A stretch of DNA of 64,000 bases from Halalkalibacter suaedae (GCF_017939705.1 NZ_JAGKSQ010000002.1:496001-560000); one strand, 5' to 3'. Shown: positions 45,875-55,548, counted from the first letter of the stretch. Numbers and translations: made by a program. Notes: generated from the letters alone by a model not told the origin.

Positions 45875-46096
45875 TTAGGCACAAACCGGATTTCTTGGGA
45901 TTTTCGTAATTGAAATTTCATCAATCATTCGCGTACTTCTCTGAATGACACATACATAGTTAGTTGTCCAAATGTAGGCTGGGATCTCATCATTTAAAAA
46001 CATCATAGCGACAAACTCATCATTGACTAATGCTTCAAAATCTTGTTTGCTATAACTTTCACTATCCGTTGAAAAATCTCTCCATTCATGAAACAT
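45875..46096 (-). CDS. Hypothetical protein (73 residues) in front of adhE
   Basis: ATG at 46096 with GGAGG upstream; ends 46 bases before adhE. The product (MFHEWRDFSTDSESYSKQDF…) is acidic at the start and has Phe/Trp-rich and Cys-containing segments (AYIWTTNYVCVI, NPVCA at the end) with a beta-rich look. I know no family for it. It lies between an Fnr box and adhE, so it should be made in the same anaerobic transcript. It may be a small redox-linked or regulatory partner of the fermentative enzyme, but that is only context. Confidence 0.6.
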   Translation of the reverse strand: MFHEWRDFSTDSESYSKQDFEALVNDEFVAMMFLNDEIPAYIWTTNYVCVIQRSTRMIDEISITKIPRNPVCA

Positions 46097-46168
46097 CTCG
46101 TTTCATCCTCCATTCCCACTTCATCTCTCTCTTACAACTCAAATATACTTTTTAAGAAACCTGAAAGA

Positions 46169-46184
46169 AGTGATGTTGATCACA
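46169..46184. promoter_or_regulatory. Fnr box in front of the 73-residue gene and adhE
   Basis: AGTGA-TGTTGA-TCACA, one mismatch to consensus, 73 bases before the start of the small gene. Confidence 0.83.
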
Positions 46185-46221
46185 AATAGGAAAAATTTTC
46201 ATATAATTTTTTTATAAAAAA

Positions 46222-46266
46222 ATGGCTCACTTTAAAGGTGTGTATATCCTTTAAAGTGAGCCACTT
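46222..46266 (-). terminator. Terminator of the aminotransferase operon
   Basis: GTGGCTCACTTTAAAG-type arms (TGGCTCACTTTAAAGG / CCTTTAAAGTGAGCCA) followed on the minus strand by TTTTTTTATAAA. Confidence 0.9.
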
Positions 46267-46279
46267 TTTCAGTATGAAC

Positions 46280-46561
46280 TTAAACTAGATGATCCTGACA
46301 GTATTCTTTAATTAATTGTAGTTCATCATCCTCTAATTCAAAATCCAATTGTTCTTCCGTATCATATTCAACTATTTGGTACTGCTTAATATGTAGATCC
46401 TGATTATTAACTGCAAGAATAACTCGGATGTAAATCCCCTTTTCTGAGTAGAGGTCATCTTCTTCATCAACCTCAATCGATAAAAAGAATTCATAACGAT
46501 CTCCAACGATAATACCTACTGGATCCTGTACCTTCTCGACCGTGTGCTCAATAATATTCAT
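46280..46561 (-). CDS. DUF6509-like acidic protein
   Basis: A 93-residue, strongly acidic cytosolic protein (EEDDLYSEKGIYIRV, YDTEEQLDFELEDDELQL). The pattern GDRYEFFLSIEVDEEDDLYS resembles a small Bacillus family listed as DUF6509 and sometimes misannotated as pullulanase; this is recall, not a search. No catalytic motif. It begins three bases after the aminotransferase stop and is probably co-transcribed with it. Function unknown. Confidence 0.6.
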   Translation of the reverse strand: MNIIEHTVEKVQDPVGIIVGDRYEFFLSIEVDEEDDLYSEKGIYIRVILAVNNQDLHIKQYQIVEYDTEEQLDFELEDDELQLIKEYCQDHLV

Positions 46562-46564
46562 GTC

Positions 46565-47749
46565 TTACCCCTTTCTATTGAAAAGACCACTATGTTTTAA
46601 TTGATTTACTGCTTGTTGTAGTTGATCTTCATTTTGAACAAGTGCAATCCTCATATAACCTTCACCACCGCTACCAAATGCATTTCCGGGTATCATGACA
46701 ACACCTGCTTGATCCATTACCTTATATGCAAATTCTGTTGAGGTATCTGTAGTAGGAACTTTCGCCCAGACAAACATCGATGCCTTGGGACAATCCACTT
46801 CCCAGCCAATCGAGTGAAGACCATCCACCAACACATCTCTTCTTCTTTTGTAGGTTGTCCTCAATTCATCACTAAATGTTGATGTATCATTAAGGGCACA
46901 TGTCGCCGCTTGTTGAATTGGAAGGAACACACCAAAATCCAAATTCGATTTCAAGCGATTTAGTGCAGCAAGGATGTCAGGATTCCCGACAACGTATCCA
47001 ATCCGACAACCAGCCATATTAAAGCTTTTTGAAAGCGAGTTAAATTCAACCCCGATCTCTTTTGCTCCATCAATTGATAAAAAACTGATTGGCTTGTCTT
47101 CATAATACAATTCAGAATAAGCAAAATCATGAAGAACAATAATATCGTATTTTTTTGCAAACTCAACTACCTCTTTAAAGAATTGACTTGAGGCCATAGC
47201 TGGGACTGGATTACCGGGGAAGTTTAAAATCATCATTTTTGCTTTATGACGTATTTCTTCCGGAATTTGCTCTAAATCAGGTAAAAAATGATTTTCTGCC
47301 TGTAATGGCATTGAATAAGCAGTTGCCTCCGCTAATGCGATTCCGGCAGCATAGGCAGTATAGCCAGGGTTCGGCACTAAAATAACGTCTCCAGGGTTTG
47401 TAATAACACTTGGTAAATGCACCAACCCATCCTGTGAACCCATTACCATTAATACTTCTTCAGAGTTTAATGAGACTTGATACTTCCTTAAGTAATAACT
47501 TGCAACCGCTTCTAGAAATTCACTACTTCCTGATAAAGAATAGTTATAAGAAGTAGGATCAGTCACAGTAGTTTTTAATGTCTCAATGATGAAAGAAGGA
47601 GGTGGTAAATCTGGACTTCCGATGCTTAGGTCAATCATAGTATGTCCAGCATTCAGTTTATTTTTTTTATATGTTGAAAGCTCATTAAAGATACTTGTTT
47701 GAAAAGCATTCATTTTAGTAGAAAATAACAATATTATCAAATCCCCCAT
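46565..47749 (-). CDS. PLP-dependent class I/II aminotransferase
   Basis: A fold-type I aminotransferase of about 385-394 residues, of the LL-diaminopimelate/aspartate-like group (PatA-type in Bacilli). The PLP Lys is in NSLSKSFNMAGCRIG; NPGYTAYAAG, LNFPGNPVP (slightly unusual: NPT is usual) and MRIALVQNE near the end (substrate carboxylate Arg) are visible. Possible starts are ATG 47749, TTG 47731 (GGGGGA ten bases upstream) and ATG 47713; the coordinate given is the longest. Operon partner is the DUF6509-like gene. The amino donor and acceptor are unknown. Confidence 0.85.
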   Translation of the reverse strand: MGDLIILLFSTKMNAFQTSIFNELSTYKKNKLNAGHTMIDLSIGSPDLPPPSFIIETLKTTVTDPTSYNYSLSGSSEFLEAVASYYLRKYQVSLNSEEVLMVMGSQDGLVHLPSVITNPGDVILVPNPGYTAYAAGIALAEATAYSMPLQAENHFLPDLEQIPEEIRHKAKMMILNFPGNPVPAMASSQFFKEVVEFAKKYDIIVLHDFAYSELYYEDKPISFLSIDGAKEIGVEFNSLSKSFNMAGCRIGYVVGNPDILAALNRLKSNLDFGVFLPIQQAATCALNDTSTFSDELRTTYKRRRDVLVDGLHSIGWEVDCPKASMFVWAKVPTTDTSTEFAYKVMDQAGVVMIPGNAFGSGGEGYMRIALVQNEDQLQQAVNQLKHSGLFNRKG

Positions 47750-47775
47750 AGCTCATGTCACAATATTATAACAAG

Positions 47776-47809
47776 AAAGTAACCCAAGGAAAATACCTTG
47801 GGTTACTTT
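47776..47809 (-). terminator. Terminator of the Gly/Tyr-rich gene
   Basis: AAAGTAACCCAAGG / CCTTGGGTTACTTT perfect 14-bp stem. Confidence 0.9.
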
Positions 47810-47822
47810 AGTGAGCGATTCA

Positions 47823-48116
47823 TTAGATGAAAGGACGTGGACGTGGGCGCGGACCATAGCCAGGGAATCCACCGTAGCCATAACCGCCGTAGCCGCCATA
47901 GCCATAACCTGGGTAACCATAACCGCCACCGAAACCTCCGTAACCACCATAGCCGCCATAGCCACCTGGATAACCATAACCGCCACCAAATCCAGGGCCA
48001 GATAATAAGCCTCCACCTAAGAAGCCTAAGCCTGCTCCTAATAATCCAGCTCCAACTGGACTAAGTCCATCATGACCAAATCTTGTATCTGCTCCTCTAT
48101 ATCCATAACCGTACAT
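47823..48116 (-). CDS. Gly/Tyr-rich coat-like protein
   Basis: A 97-residue low-complexity protein: a 30-residue head (MYGYGYRGADTRFGHDG…) then a Gly/Leu stretch, then repeats of GGYGYPGG / GGYGGYGG and a basic Pro-Arg tail (PRPRPRPF). Such Gly/Tyr-rich proteins in Bacilli are often spore coat or exosporium components that can be cross-linked through Tyr; the assignment here rests only on composition. GGGAGGCG precedes the ATG. Other frames over it are artefacts of the repeat. Own terminator downstream. Confidence 0.75.
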   Translation of the reverse strand: MYGYGYRGADTRFGHDGLSPVGAGLLGAGLGFLGGGLLSGPGFGGGYGYPGGYGGYGGYGGFGGGYGYPGYGYGGYGGYGYGGFPGYGPRPRPRPFI

Positions 48117-48452
48117 ATAAGTCGCCTCCCTTTTTTAACGCTACATTGTAGCCTATGGTGGTATCGTCTATTTTGTATGGGCTTATGTCTATTATTGAGT
48201 AAAAAAAATTTAAAAAGTTTTATCTCACGATTATGAGTAATATTTTGATTCATGGTTATCCTATTTATTGAGGCAGCAAATGCTCCTCAACTCGTCCCAC
48301 AATTACAAGGAAAGTTTCGATTAACCTTTAAAGAGGTGGTTGCATTGTACAGTAGCCGAGGATTTCAAGATTGTTTCTAACATGAATGAAAAATGAGGTG
48401 TCTGTAAAAGACAATTATCGTTACGACCGCAGATTGTAGTTGGGATTAGAAA
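48117..48452. other. Gene-free stretch with a possible short remnant frame
   Basis: Only a 42-codon plus-strand frame (48252-48380, ending …RLTFKEVVALYSSRGFQDCF without the usual ribosome binding site) is seen. It might be the end of a decayed gene; no family is recognised. The rest is AT-rich with no feature. Confidence 0.35.
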
Positions 48453-48483
48453 GAGAAGATGGTCACTTTCGTGGCCATCTTCT
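48453..48483 (-). terminator. Terminator of dbpA
   Basis: AGAAGATGG / CCATCTTCT nine-base stem close to the dbpA stop. Confidence 0.85.
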
Positions 48484-48484
48484 C

Positions 48485-49927
48485 TTATTTCTTCGCCTTA
48501 TGGACTTTTAACAACTTACCTTTTACTGTCGTATTCTTCATTTCTTTTAATACAGTTGGACCTTTTCCATTTAGAATATCAACATAGGAAACATTTTCCT
48601 GTATCGTTATAATACCTATATCATCAGAAGTGATTCCGGCAATTTTCGTGATTGTTCCAACAAAATCAATGGCACGAATTTTCTTCTTTTTGCCTCCATT
48701 AAAATAAAGCTTCATAATATCTTCATTTAGTGATTCACTTTTATCTTTGATTAATTTAGGTCTCACCTCAAGTTTCTTTTCGAATGACTCTCGCTTTCTT
48801 GACACTTCAACTTGAGAAGGCTGGATCACTTTTGGAATCTCTGTTCCGATAAATTGTTCAATTTCTTCTAAATCTTTATGCTCTGATGGTGTTACAAATG
48901 AAATGGCCTTACCTGTTCTTCCCGCGCGACCTGTTCGTCCTGTCCGGTGAACATAGCTTTCCTTTTCATTTGGAAGATCATAATTAATCACAAGACTAAT
49001 ATTATCGATATCTATTCCCCTTGCAGCAACATCTGTAGCAACAAGATAACGGAATCTCCCTCTCTTAAAATCAGCCATTACATCAAATCGATCTTCCTGT
49101 CTCATGCCACCATGAATTTTATCACATGGATATCCCTCATCATCTAATTGATTAAATACTTTGTTGACTTGCTCTTGTGTACCGCAAAAAATAATACAGC
49201 TGTCAGGATTTTCAACTATTGTGATGTTTTTTAGTACATCATCTTTTTCATGATCTCTCACATCGATGGCTGTATGAGTAATTTTCTCTCTCAATACATC
49301 TGTTTTTTTAATATCAATTGTCACAGGATCATTAAGATACTTTTCACTCAGTAACGCTATATCGTCAGGGAGTGTAGCAGAAAAAAACATTGATACCCTA
49401 GGTTGTGGGAGCTTTTGGATGATCGATTCCACTTGATCAATAAACCCCATATTTAGCATTTCATCTGCTTCATCCAAAACTAAACATGTAAGTTTTCCTA
49501 CATCAAGAGTTCCTTTCTCTAAATGATCAAGTACGCGTCCTGGTGTTCCTACAACGACATGAGATTTTTGTTTAAGTTCATGCTTTTGCTTTTCAAACGA
49601 GCTTTTCCCATATACAGCCGTTGCCTTAATTCTTTTAAATCTACCGATATTCGTGATTTCCTCTTTAATCTGTGCAGCAAGTTCCCTCGTCGGCGTTAAG
49701 ATTAATGCCTGCGGCTTATTCTCTTCCCATTCAACTAGTTGACAAATGGGTATGACAAACGCAGCTGTTTTGCCACTGCCAGTTTGAGATTTCACAACTA
49801 AATCACGTTTATTTAATGCAATTGGTATGACTTCTGACTGGACTTCAGTTGGATGTTTATAATTCAACTTATCGAGGGCGAGTGTTAATTCTTGTTTTAA
49901 TTGAAAATCAGAAAAATGCAAAGTCAT
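48485..49927 (-). CDS. dbpA: ATP-dependent RNA helicase DbpA (YxiN type)
   Basis: A 480-residue DEAD-box helicase. Core motifs: [11 protein letters not shown] (I), PTRELAAQI (Ia), [11 protein letters not shown] (II), SAT (III), [11 protein letters not shown] (V) and [12 protein letters not shown] (VI). The last 75 residues ([20 protein letters not shown]…) form the RNA-recognition-motif-like DbpA domain that binds hairpin 92 of 23S rRNA, acting in 50S ribosome assembly. AAGGAGTA precedes the ATG. Monocistronic. Confidence 0.95.
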   Translation of the reverse strand: MTLHFSDFQLKQELTLALDKLNYKHPTEVQSEVIPIALNKRDLVVKSQTGSGKTAAFVIPICQLVEWEENKPQALILTPTRELAAQIKEEITNIGRFKRIKATAVYGKSSFEKQKHELKQKSHVVVGTPGRVLDHLEKGTLDVGKLTCLVLDEADEMLNMGFIDQVESIIQKLPQPRVSMFFSATLPDDIALLSEKYLNDPVTIDIKKTDVLREKITHTAIDVRDHEKDDVLKNITIVENPDSCIIFCGTQEQVNKVFNQLDDEGYPCDKIHGGMRQEDRFDVMADFKRGRFRYLVATDVAARGIDIDNISLVINYDLPNEKESYVHRTGRTGRAGRTGKAISFVTPSEHKDLEEIEQFIGTEIPKVIQPSQVEVSRKRESFEKKLEVRPKLIKDKSESLNEDIMKLYFNGGKKKKIRAIDFVGTITKIAGITSDDIGIITIQENVSYVDILNGKGPTVLKEMKNTTVKGKLLKVHKAKK

Positions 49928-50113
49928 AATTACTCCTTACTAACGCTAGTATTTTAAATAGTACCTTTATAGTTATCTTATTATACATGAAATTCAAGAC
50001 CTTGTTCTAACAGCTTAGTTTTTACAATTATTGATTGTAATATTCCATTTATCCTTTATAATTGTCTATGGTATTCATCTAGAACGACATACATAAAAGG
50101 ACGGGTTGCTACT

Positions 50114-50758
50114 TTGGTTTGGGATGTATTAAATATAATTGGGACCATTGCATTTGCCCTTAGTGGAGCAATGGTTGCTCTTGATAAAGAAATTGAATAT
50201 GATCTACTAGGCGTATATACACTTGGCTTCTGCTGTGCTTTTGGGGGAGGAGCCGTTCGAAATCTCCTTATAGGGGTTCCTATTTCTGCTGTTTGGGAAC
50301 AAGGGGAACTGTTTATTATTGCTTTTCTTGCAATTACTGTTCTTTTTTTCTTTCCTTCCCTCCTGCTACGTCATTGGACTAAATGGGGTCAATCTTTTGA
50401 TGCATTAGGTCTCGCTGCATTTGCAATTCAGGGTGCACTTTACGCGAAAGCAGCTGGGCTGCCTCTGATTGCAGTTATTACTGCCGGAGCTCTTACAGGA
50501 ACAGGTGGTGGTGTCATTCGTGACCTTTTAGCTAGAAGACAGCCAATGATATTTCGAAGTGAAATTTATGCACTTTGGGCGATGCTAGCAGGATTACTCA
50601 TCGGATTGAATGTATTCCAATCGGACTTAGGATTATATACTCTTTTTGCTATTATCGTTGTACTTAGACTTATTTCAGTCAGATACAATTGGTCATTGCC
50701 AAGGACCCCCTTCCGTTCAAGTAAACCTCATCAACCATACAGTAAACAAACTTCATAA
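50114..50758 (+). CDS. TRIC-type (UPF0126/YicG) trimeric cation channel family membrane protein
   Basis: A 214-residue membrane protein with two related halves of three helices plus one, the UPF0126/TRIC arrangement. Signature segments occur twice: GAMVALDKEIEYDLLGVYTLGFCCAFGGGAVRNLL in the first half and GLPLIAVITAGALTGTGGGVIRDLL in the second (given as parts), each ending in a Gly-Gly-Gly-x-x-Arg-Asp/Asn turn. Prokaryotic TRIC proteins conduct K+; glycine uptake was suggested for some. The start is TTG at 50114 with AAAGGA some distance upstream, so the start is uncertain. Its terminator follows. Confidence 0.87.
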   Translation: MVWDVLNIIGTIAFALSGAMVALDKEIEYDLLGVYTLGFCCAFGGGAVRNLLIGVPISAVWEQGELFIIAFLAITVLFFFPSLLLRHWTKWGQSFDALGLAAFAIQGALYAKAAGLPLIAVITAGALTGTGGGVIRDLLARRQPMIFRSEIYALWAMLAGLLIGLNVFQSDLGLYTLFAIIVVLRLISVRYNWSLPRTPFRSSKPHQPYSKQTS

Positions 50759-50783
50759 TAAGTAGAGGATATAAGAAAATGAA

Positions 50784-50812
50784 GAAGGCAGATCCAAAAG
50801 GATCTGCCTTTC
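50784..50812. terminator. Bidirectional terminator
   Basis: AGGCAGATCC / GGATCTGCCT ten-base stem between the convergent TRIC and CotF-like genes, with T-rich flanks. Confidence 0.85.
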
Positions 50813-50815
50813 TTA

Positions 50816-51499
50816 CTACTGACGGTACTGTCCAGCAATTGGCATTTGTGGTTGCATAGACATTGTTGTATATGCATTTGACATCGCATTCATGTCTTGT
50901 TGTGCTAATTGTGGAACTTGATATTGATGCTGCTTATTTTCGTACAAGAAAATCTCATAAGCCATTTCAATATAGTTTGGTACCGAGTCAGCAAGCACAC
51001 GTCTAACGACAGGGTTTGTGACTTCAAGTGCTGACATTGCAAGCATTGATGCAGATGATTTGATTAGCCCAAGCATATGACAAGCAATACCAGAATCTTT
51101 AATGTCATTTACTGATTGGATCGGTTTTTTAGGCTGACTTGGCTTGAGACCATATATCACATCATTACTTTGTTTCATCATATACTTTTTCGTATGATGT
51201 GATGGATCTTGGCCAGTTGAAAAACATTCACAAGTAATATTGTATTGATCCAGAATAAACGAATACTGTCGTTCAAGTATATCCATTAATTCAGGATCCT
51301 TTACAAATGAACGGAACATCATATAAGAATCAAGAACATTTGTTGTAGATGATAATACTTCATGAACATCAAACATTTCGTGACCACCATGATTTAATTG
51401 GTGACCAACTTGTTCTGATTGTGCAATCATTCCGCGAGTAGCAGCCATATTAAACGAACCATTCTGATTGTGCATTGATGACATTGTTTGGTTTTGCAA
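50816..51499 (-). CDS. CotF-family spore coat protein
   Basis: A 227-residue spore coat protein of the CotF family. A low-complexity Gln/Asn/Met-rich head precedes two helical parts with NHGGHEMFDVHEVLSSTTNVLDSY and DIKDSGIACHMLGLIKSSASMLAM (given as parts); the tail MNAMSNAYTTMSMQPQMP is Met/Gln-rich, typical of coat proteins. It stands alone. Expression is probably in the mother cell late in sporulation, but no promoter could be fixed. Confidence 0.85.
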   Translation of the reverse strand: MQNQTMSSMHNQNGSFNMAATRGMIAQSEQVGHQLNHGGHEMFDVHEVLSSTTNVLDSYMMFRSFVKDPELMDILERQYSFILDQYNITCECFSTGQDPSHHTKKYMMKQSNDVIYGLKPSQPKKPIQSVNDIKDSGIACHMLGLIKSSASMLAMSALEVTNPVVRRVLADSVPNYIEMAYEIFLYENKQHQYQVPQLAQQDMNAMSNAYTTMSMQPQMPIAGQYRQ

Positions 51500-51652
51500 G
51501 TGTCATTCCCCCATGTGTGTTTGTGTGGTACGCCAGTTATTATGATCAAAAACTTCAACTTCTATTTACAAAGACCAGATGGAAGTATTTTGAATTTATC
51601 TTATTTTAGGTCATTTAATAAGTACAGTTAAACAAACCTATTTTGTCATCTT

Positions 51653-52510
51653 TTATTCAAACAAGTTGTTAATCTCACCTGATTTTTTATTAACGTTATA
51701 CCATCCAACCGTTGCAGTATGTGAGCCTTGATTATTTTCATGCTCAATCACGTCATATACATGTACAACATAATGACCATTTTCATTCAAATGATCCATT
51801 TCAACAATAGTATCCGATTCTTCAGTGATTTCAAGGTGATCTCTAACATTGGAAACTGCTGTTTCTTCTGTTATCCCCTCGGGCTCCGACTGATTTTCTA
51901 GGTTCACTTCTTCTGATTGAACATCATCAACAATCCAATTTTCTTGATCTATAGTTAGGATATAAATCATGTTACGATGCCCTAGAAGCTCATTATTTCT
52001 TTCCTGGGTTATCTTCCATTTTTGATTGGCCATTTCTTCAAGACGAAACGACTGATCTGCATCAAGCCATGTCGGTGCATCCATCGCTTTCAAGATGATC
52101 GCCCCGGCTTCACTTTTTCGAAAATAAGTGTCTACAAACATTTGTGCCAAATCATCAGACATCGCCGTTTGTAAATACTCCCGCAACTCTTCAAATGATT
52201 GAAATTGCTCAAGTCGACCACCTTCACTAGCTCGATCAATCAATTCAGTAAATGTATCTTTATAGTTTGTTAAAACATCTCTAGCAACGGATTTATTCAT
52301 CTCGACTTCGCTTTGTTCAGCATTTTCTTGAACCGTTTCGTTCCCTTGCTGTTCTTGCTCTGTTCCCGTAGATGAATCTTGTTCAACTTGTTGCTCCTCA
52401 CTCTCTAGATTTGTATTAGTCACATTATCTTCTTCAATTGAGTTACTCTGGTTTGAAGAACAAGCAACCAAGAATAAATGAATGAAAATTAAAATAAGAA
52501 TTTTTTTCAT
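51653..52510 (-). CDS. Lipoprotein of unknown function
   Basis: A 285-residue secreted lipoprotein. The signal peptide (MKKILILIFIHLFLVAC) ends in lipobox LVAC. A 60-residue Glu/Gln/Ser/Thr-rich linker is followed by a domain of about 125 residues (ARDVLTNYKDTFTELIDRA…) and a second one (ENQSEPEGITEETAVSNVRDHL… ending VGWYNVNKKSGEINNLFE) that resembles PepSY-like or cystatin-type beta-sheet domains seen in Bacillus lipoproteins. I give no function. GGAGGGAT precedes the ATG. Confidence 0.8.
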   Translation of the reverse strand: MKKILILIFIHLFLVACSSNQSNSIEEDNVTNTNLESEEQQVEQDSSTGTEQEQQGNETVQENAEQSEVEMNKSVARDVLTNYKDTFTELIDRASEGGRLEQFQSFEELREYLQTAMSDDLAQMFVDTYFRKSEAGAIILKAMDAPTWLDADQSFRLEEMANQKWKITQERNNELLGHRNMIYILTIDQENWIVDDVQSEEVNLENQSEPEGITEETAVSNVRDHLEITEESDTIVEMDHLNENGHYVVHVYDVIEHENNQGSHTATVGWYNVNKKSGEINNLFE

Positions 52511-52716
52511 GATGAATCCCTCCTATTTGTGCATATTTCCTCAATTCACTTCTCCCAAACCATCAAATGAATTAGCACATATTAATACAATAATCGATTA
52601 TTAACTTAGCCAAAAGTCTCTACAATAAGATGATTAATAACAAACTACCATGAAGATCTTCGCCATTTACCAGCAAAGTGCGGGTACGCATTCCTTTGAA
52701 GATAAGATTACAAAAA

Positions 52717-52753
52717 AACCGCCCTTGAGAATGTAATTCTCAAGGGCGGTTTG
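52717..52753 (-). terminator. Terminator of ppc
   Basis: AAACCGCCCTTGAGAAT / ATTCTCAAGGGCGGTTT perfect 17-bp stem, 42 bases after the ppc stop codon. Confidence 0.9.
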
Positions 52754-52794
52754 CATAAGGTCGGAACATCATTATTGCTAATGAATGATTTAGA

Positions 52795-55548
52795 TCAACC
52801 CGTATTCACGAGTCCTGCAGCAACTCCAGAAATAGTTAACAGTACTTCTGTCAAAAATTCCTCTGATTGCTCTTCAGACGTACGCATCTTATGGATTAAA
52901 TCAACTTGTAAGAAGTTAAGTGGATCAACATACGGATTACGTCTGTGAATAGATTCTTGGATGTTCGGAGTATGATCAAGTAATTCATCACTACCGGTAA
53001 TCGCAAGTAAAATCTGGCGTGTTCGATTGTATTCATCAGCAATATTATTGAAGATTCGCTCACCAATCGCTTGATCTTCAACTAAACTAATGTATTCTTT
53101 CGCTGCTGTTAAATCAGCTTTCATTAAAGCTAATTGCAGGTTATTAATAGTTGACTGGAAGAACGGCCATTTTTCATACATTGTCTGTAACAACTTGAGA
53201 TTTTCTTCACTTTTAGAAGCGAAAGAATCAAGACCTGTACCTGCTGCATACCAAGCTGGGATCATCTGTCTAGACTGAGTCCATGCAAATACCCAAGGAA
53301 TGGCACGAAGATCTTCAAAACGCTCACTACCTTTACGACTCATTGGTCTAGAACCAATATTTAAAGCTCCTAATTCACGTAAAGGTGTTGCTTGTTTAAA
53401 GTAAGTTAAAAAGTCTTTATCTTCAAATACAAGTGACTGGTATTTCGTTAATGATTCTTTTGAAACTTCCTCAAGTGCATCTTCCCATGATGTTTCACGG
53501 AAATGACCCTGCTCTGAATTCTTAGATACTTTTGCAGATGCTTCAATTAGAGCAGAAGCGGCTTGTTCAAGGTTACGGTATGCGATGTCTGTTAACAAGT
53601 AACGTGATGACAGCACTTCCCCTTGCTCTGTAATCTTAACACCATCATTTAACGTTTCAGCTGGTTGAGAAAGAATACTACGATTAAGTGGACCGCCCCC
53701 ACGACCTAGTGAACCACCACGTCCATGGAAGAATTTTAAGCCAATGTTAAATTCCTTTGCCATATCATGAATCTCTTGTTGGGCTTTGAAGAGCTTCCAG
53801 TTCGCAGTTAACGTACCACCGTCTTTACTACCATCTGAGTACCCGAGCATGATTTCTTGATGATTCCCACGTTCGCTGATGTGGTTGCGGTATATATCCA
53901 TTTTAAATAATGTTTTCATAATATTCGGTCCAGCGATAAGGTCATCAACGGTTTCAAGTAATGGAGCAACATTTAAATTACTCTGTACTTCTCCATCAGC
54001 ATACAGACGATAGATCCCTGCTTCCTTAGCTAAGACAAGAACTTCAAGTAAGTCACTTGAATCTTGTGTCATACTAACTAAGTAAACTTCGATTGAACGC
54101 TTACCGAATTCACCGTGAGCATCCTTAATCATTTTAAACACTTTCAGTACTTCTTGTGTTTCCTTTGAATAATCCTCTTCTAATAATAAAACAGGACGAG
54201 GCTCATTCAATACTTCTTCTAGAAGCTTTAACTTCTCTTCTTCAGAAAGACTCTTATAATCTGGAGTGATATTAACAACTTTTAATAGCTCAGCAATGGC
54301 AGACTCATGTTCACCACTATGATTACGGATATCTAGAGTGACTAAATGAAAGCCAAATAATTCAACCTGACGAATCAATTTGCGAATTGACTTTAACTTA
54401 CGATTTGCAGGCTGATGAATTTCAGCACTTTCTTTAATTAATAAAAGGTCATTTAGAAGCTCTTGGGCATCTGTATATCCAACTTCAGATTTCCCTACTT
54501 CTTCGAGACGCTTTGTAATAACCGCGAATTTACGACGATAGACCTCTGATTCAACAGGCCATGCTTCGCTCTTCTCTAGATAAATTTCCTCGTCTTCTTC
54601 AACTGACTTAATTAACTCAGCACTGATTGCAACACGGTATGTAGAGTGACTATATCGCTTCATTAAATCAACAATCGATTCCTTATACTTCTTTAATACG
54701 AGTTGTCTTTGAAGATTTAGGGTTTCCCATGTGATTTCTGGAGTTACGTTAGGATTACCATCACGGTCGCCACCAATCCACGAACCAAACTTTAAGAAGT
54801 TAGGCACTGACCATTTACTATCAGGAAAATACCCTTCAAGCTGGTCTTCTAATTCCTGGTGAATATCAGGTAATACATCAAATAATGTTTGGTCAAAATA
54901 ATATAAACCATTCTTCACTTCATCGATTACTGTTGGCTTACGATGACGAAGCTCGTCTGTTTGCCAAAGGGCTGTGACTTCATTAAATAATTCCTCATCA
55001 AGCTCTTTACGTTTTTGTTTAGATAATTGAGGGTTATCACATTCTTGAAGGATAATTGAAATTCTTTTTTGAATCTCAAGTACAGTTCGTTTAGTTGCCT
55101 CAGTCGGATGAGCTGTAATAATTAGCTCGATTGATAAGTCATCAATAACTTGTTGAACATATTCCTGTGAGAAGCCATGTTCTTTAATTGCTGCAACTGC
55201 ACTTTCGATCGATACAGGTTGAACAACACCGTTTTCTTGAAGCTGATATTGTCTACGACGGCGAATTCGATGATTTTGTTCAGCAATATTAACGAGATGA
55301 AAATAAACAGAAAATGCACGAATGACATTTTGTCTTACTGGAGGTTGTAATGTACCAATTTCTTGTTTTAGCTTTTTATAAACATCTTCGTCATGATTTT
55401 TTCGTAAATTTTTGGTCATCTCTCTAATTGATTCAACTTTGTTAAAAAGCGAAATCCCACCATGATGAACAAGTATTTCCCCTAAGATATTTCCAAGCTT
55501 CTTAACATCACTTCTTAATAGCGAATTACTATCTGCTACATCAATCAT
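52795..55548 (-). CDS. ppc: Phosphoenolpyruvate carboxylase
   Basis: A 917-residue anaplerotic enzyme making oxaloacetate from phosphoenolpyruvate and bicarbonate. Conserved motifs: TAHPTEATKRT with the catalytic His, GGDRDGNPNVT, SDGSKDGG, FHGRGGSLGRGGGP and the C-terminal NTG. Full family length. I chose ATG at 55548 with GGAGATG upstream; the frame begins 12 codons earlier at 55584, but that start has no site. PEP carboxylase is uncommon among well-studied Bacilli, which use pyruvate carboxylase, but is present in several alkaliphilic relatives. Confidence 0.96.
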   Translation of the reverse strand: MIDVADSNSLLRSDVKKLGNILGEILVHHGGISLFNKVESIREMTKNLRKNHDEDVYKKLKQEIGTLQPPVRQNVIRAFSVYFHLVNIAEQNHRIRRRRQYQLQENGVVQPVSIESAVAAIKEHGFSQEYVQQVIDDLSIELIITAHPTEATKRTVLEIQKRISIILQECDNPQLSKQKRKELDEELFNEVTALWQTDELRHRKPTVIDEVKNGLYYFDQTLFDVLPDIHQELEDQLEGYFPDSKWSVPNFLKFGSWIGGDRDGNPNVTPEITWETLNLQRQLVLKKYKESIVDLMKRYSHSTYRVAISAELIKSVEEDEEIYLEKSEAWPVESEVYRRKFAVITKRLEEVGKSEVGYTDAQELLNDLLLIKESAEIHQPANRKLKSIRKLIRQVELFGFHLVTLDIRNHSGEHESAIAELLKVVNITPDYKSLSEEEKLKLLEEVLNEPRPVLLLEEDYSKETQEVLKVFKMIKDAHGEFGKRSIEVYLVSMTQDSSDLLEVLVLAKEAGIYRLYADGEVQSNLNVAPLLETVDDLIAGPNIMKTLFKMDIYRNHISERGNHQEIMLGYSDGSKDGGTLTANWKLFKAQQEIHDMAKEFNIGLKFFHGRGGSLGRGGGPLNRSILSQPAETLNDGVKITEQGEVLSSRYLLTDIAYRNLEQAASALIEASAKVSKNSEQGHFRETSWEDALEEVSKESLTKYQSLVFEDKDFLTYFKQATPLRELGALNIGSRPMSRKGSERFEDLRAIPWVFAWTQSRQMIPAWYAAGTGLDSFASKSEENLKLLQTMYEKWPFFQSTINNLQLALMKADLTAAKEYISLVEDQAIGERIFNNIADEYNRTRQILLAITGSDELLDHTPNIQESIHRRNPYVDPLNFLQVDLIHKMRTSEEQSEEFLTEVLLTISGVAAGLVNTG

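Noticed and set aside
47850-48010. Short tandem repeats as a CRISPR array or satellite
   Set aside because: The repeats are in-frame GGYGYPGG/GGYGG codons of a Gly/Tyr-rich protein with its own start and terminator; no spacers of even length.
47811-48064. Plus-strand ORFs rich in Thr/Ile/Ala or His/Arg opposite the Gly/Tyr-rich gene
   Set aside because: Mirror frames of the low-complexity repeat, without ribosome binding sites.
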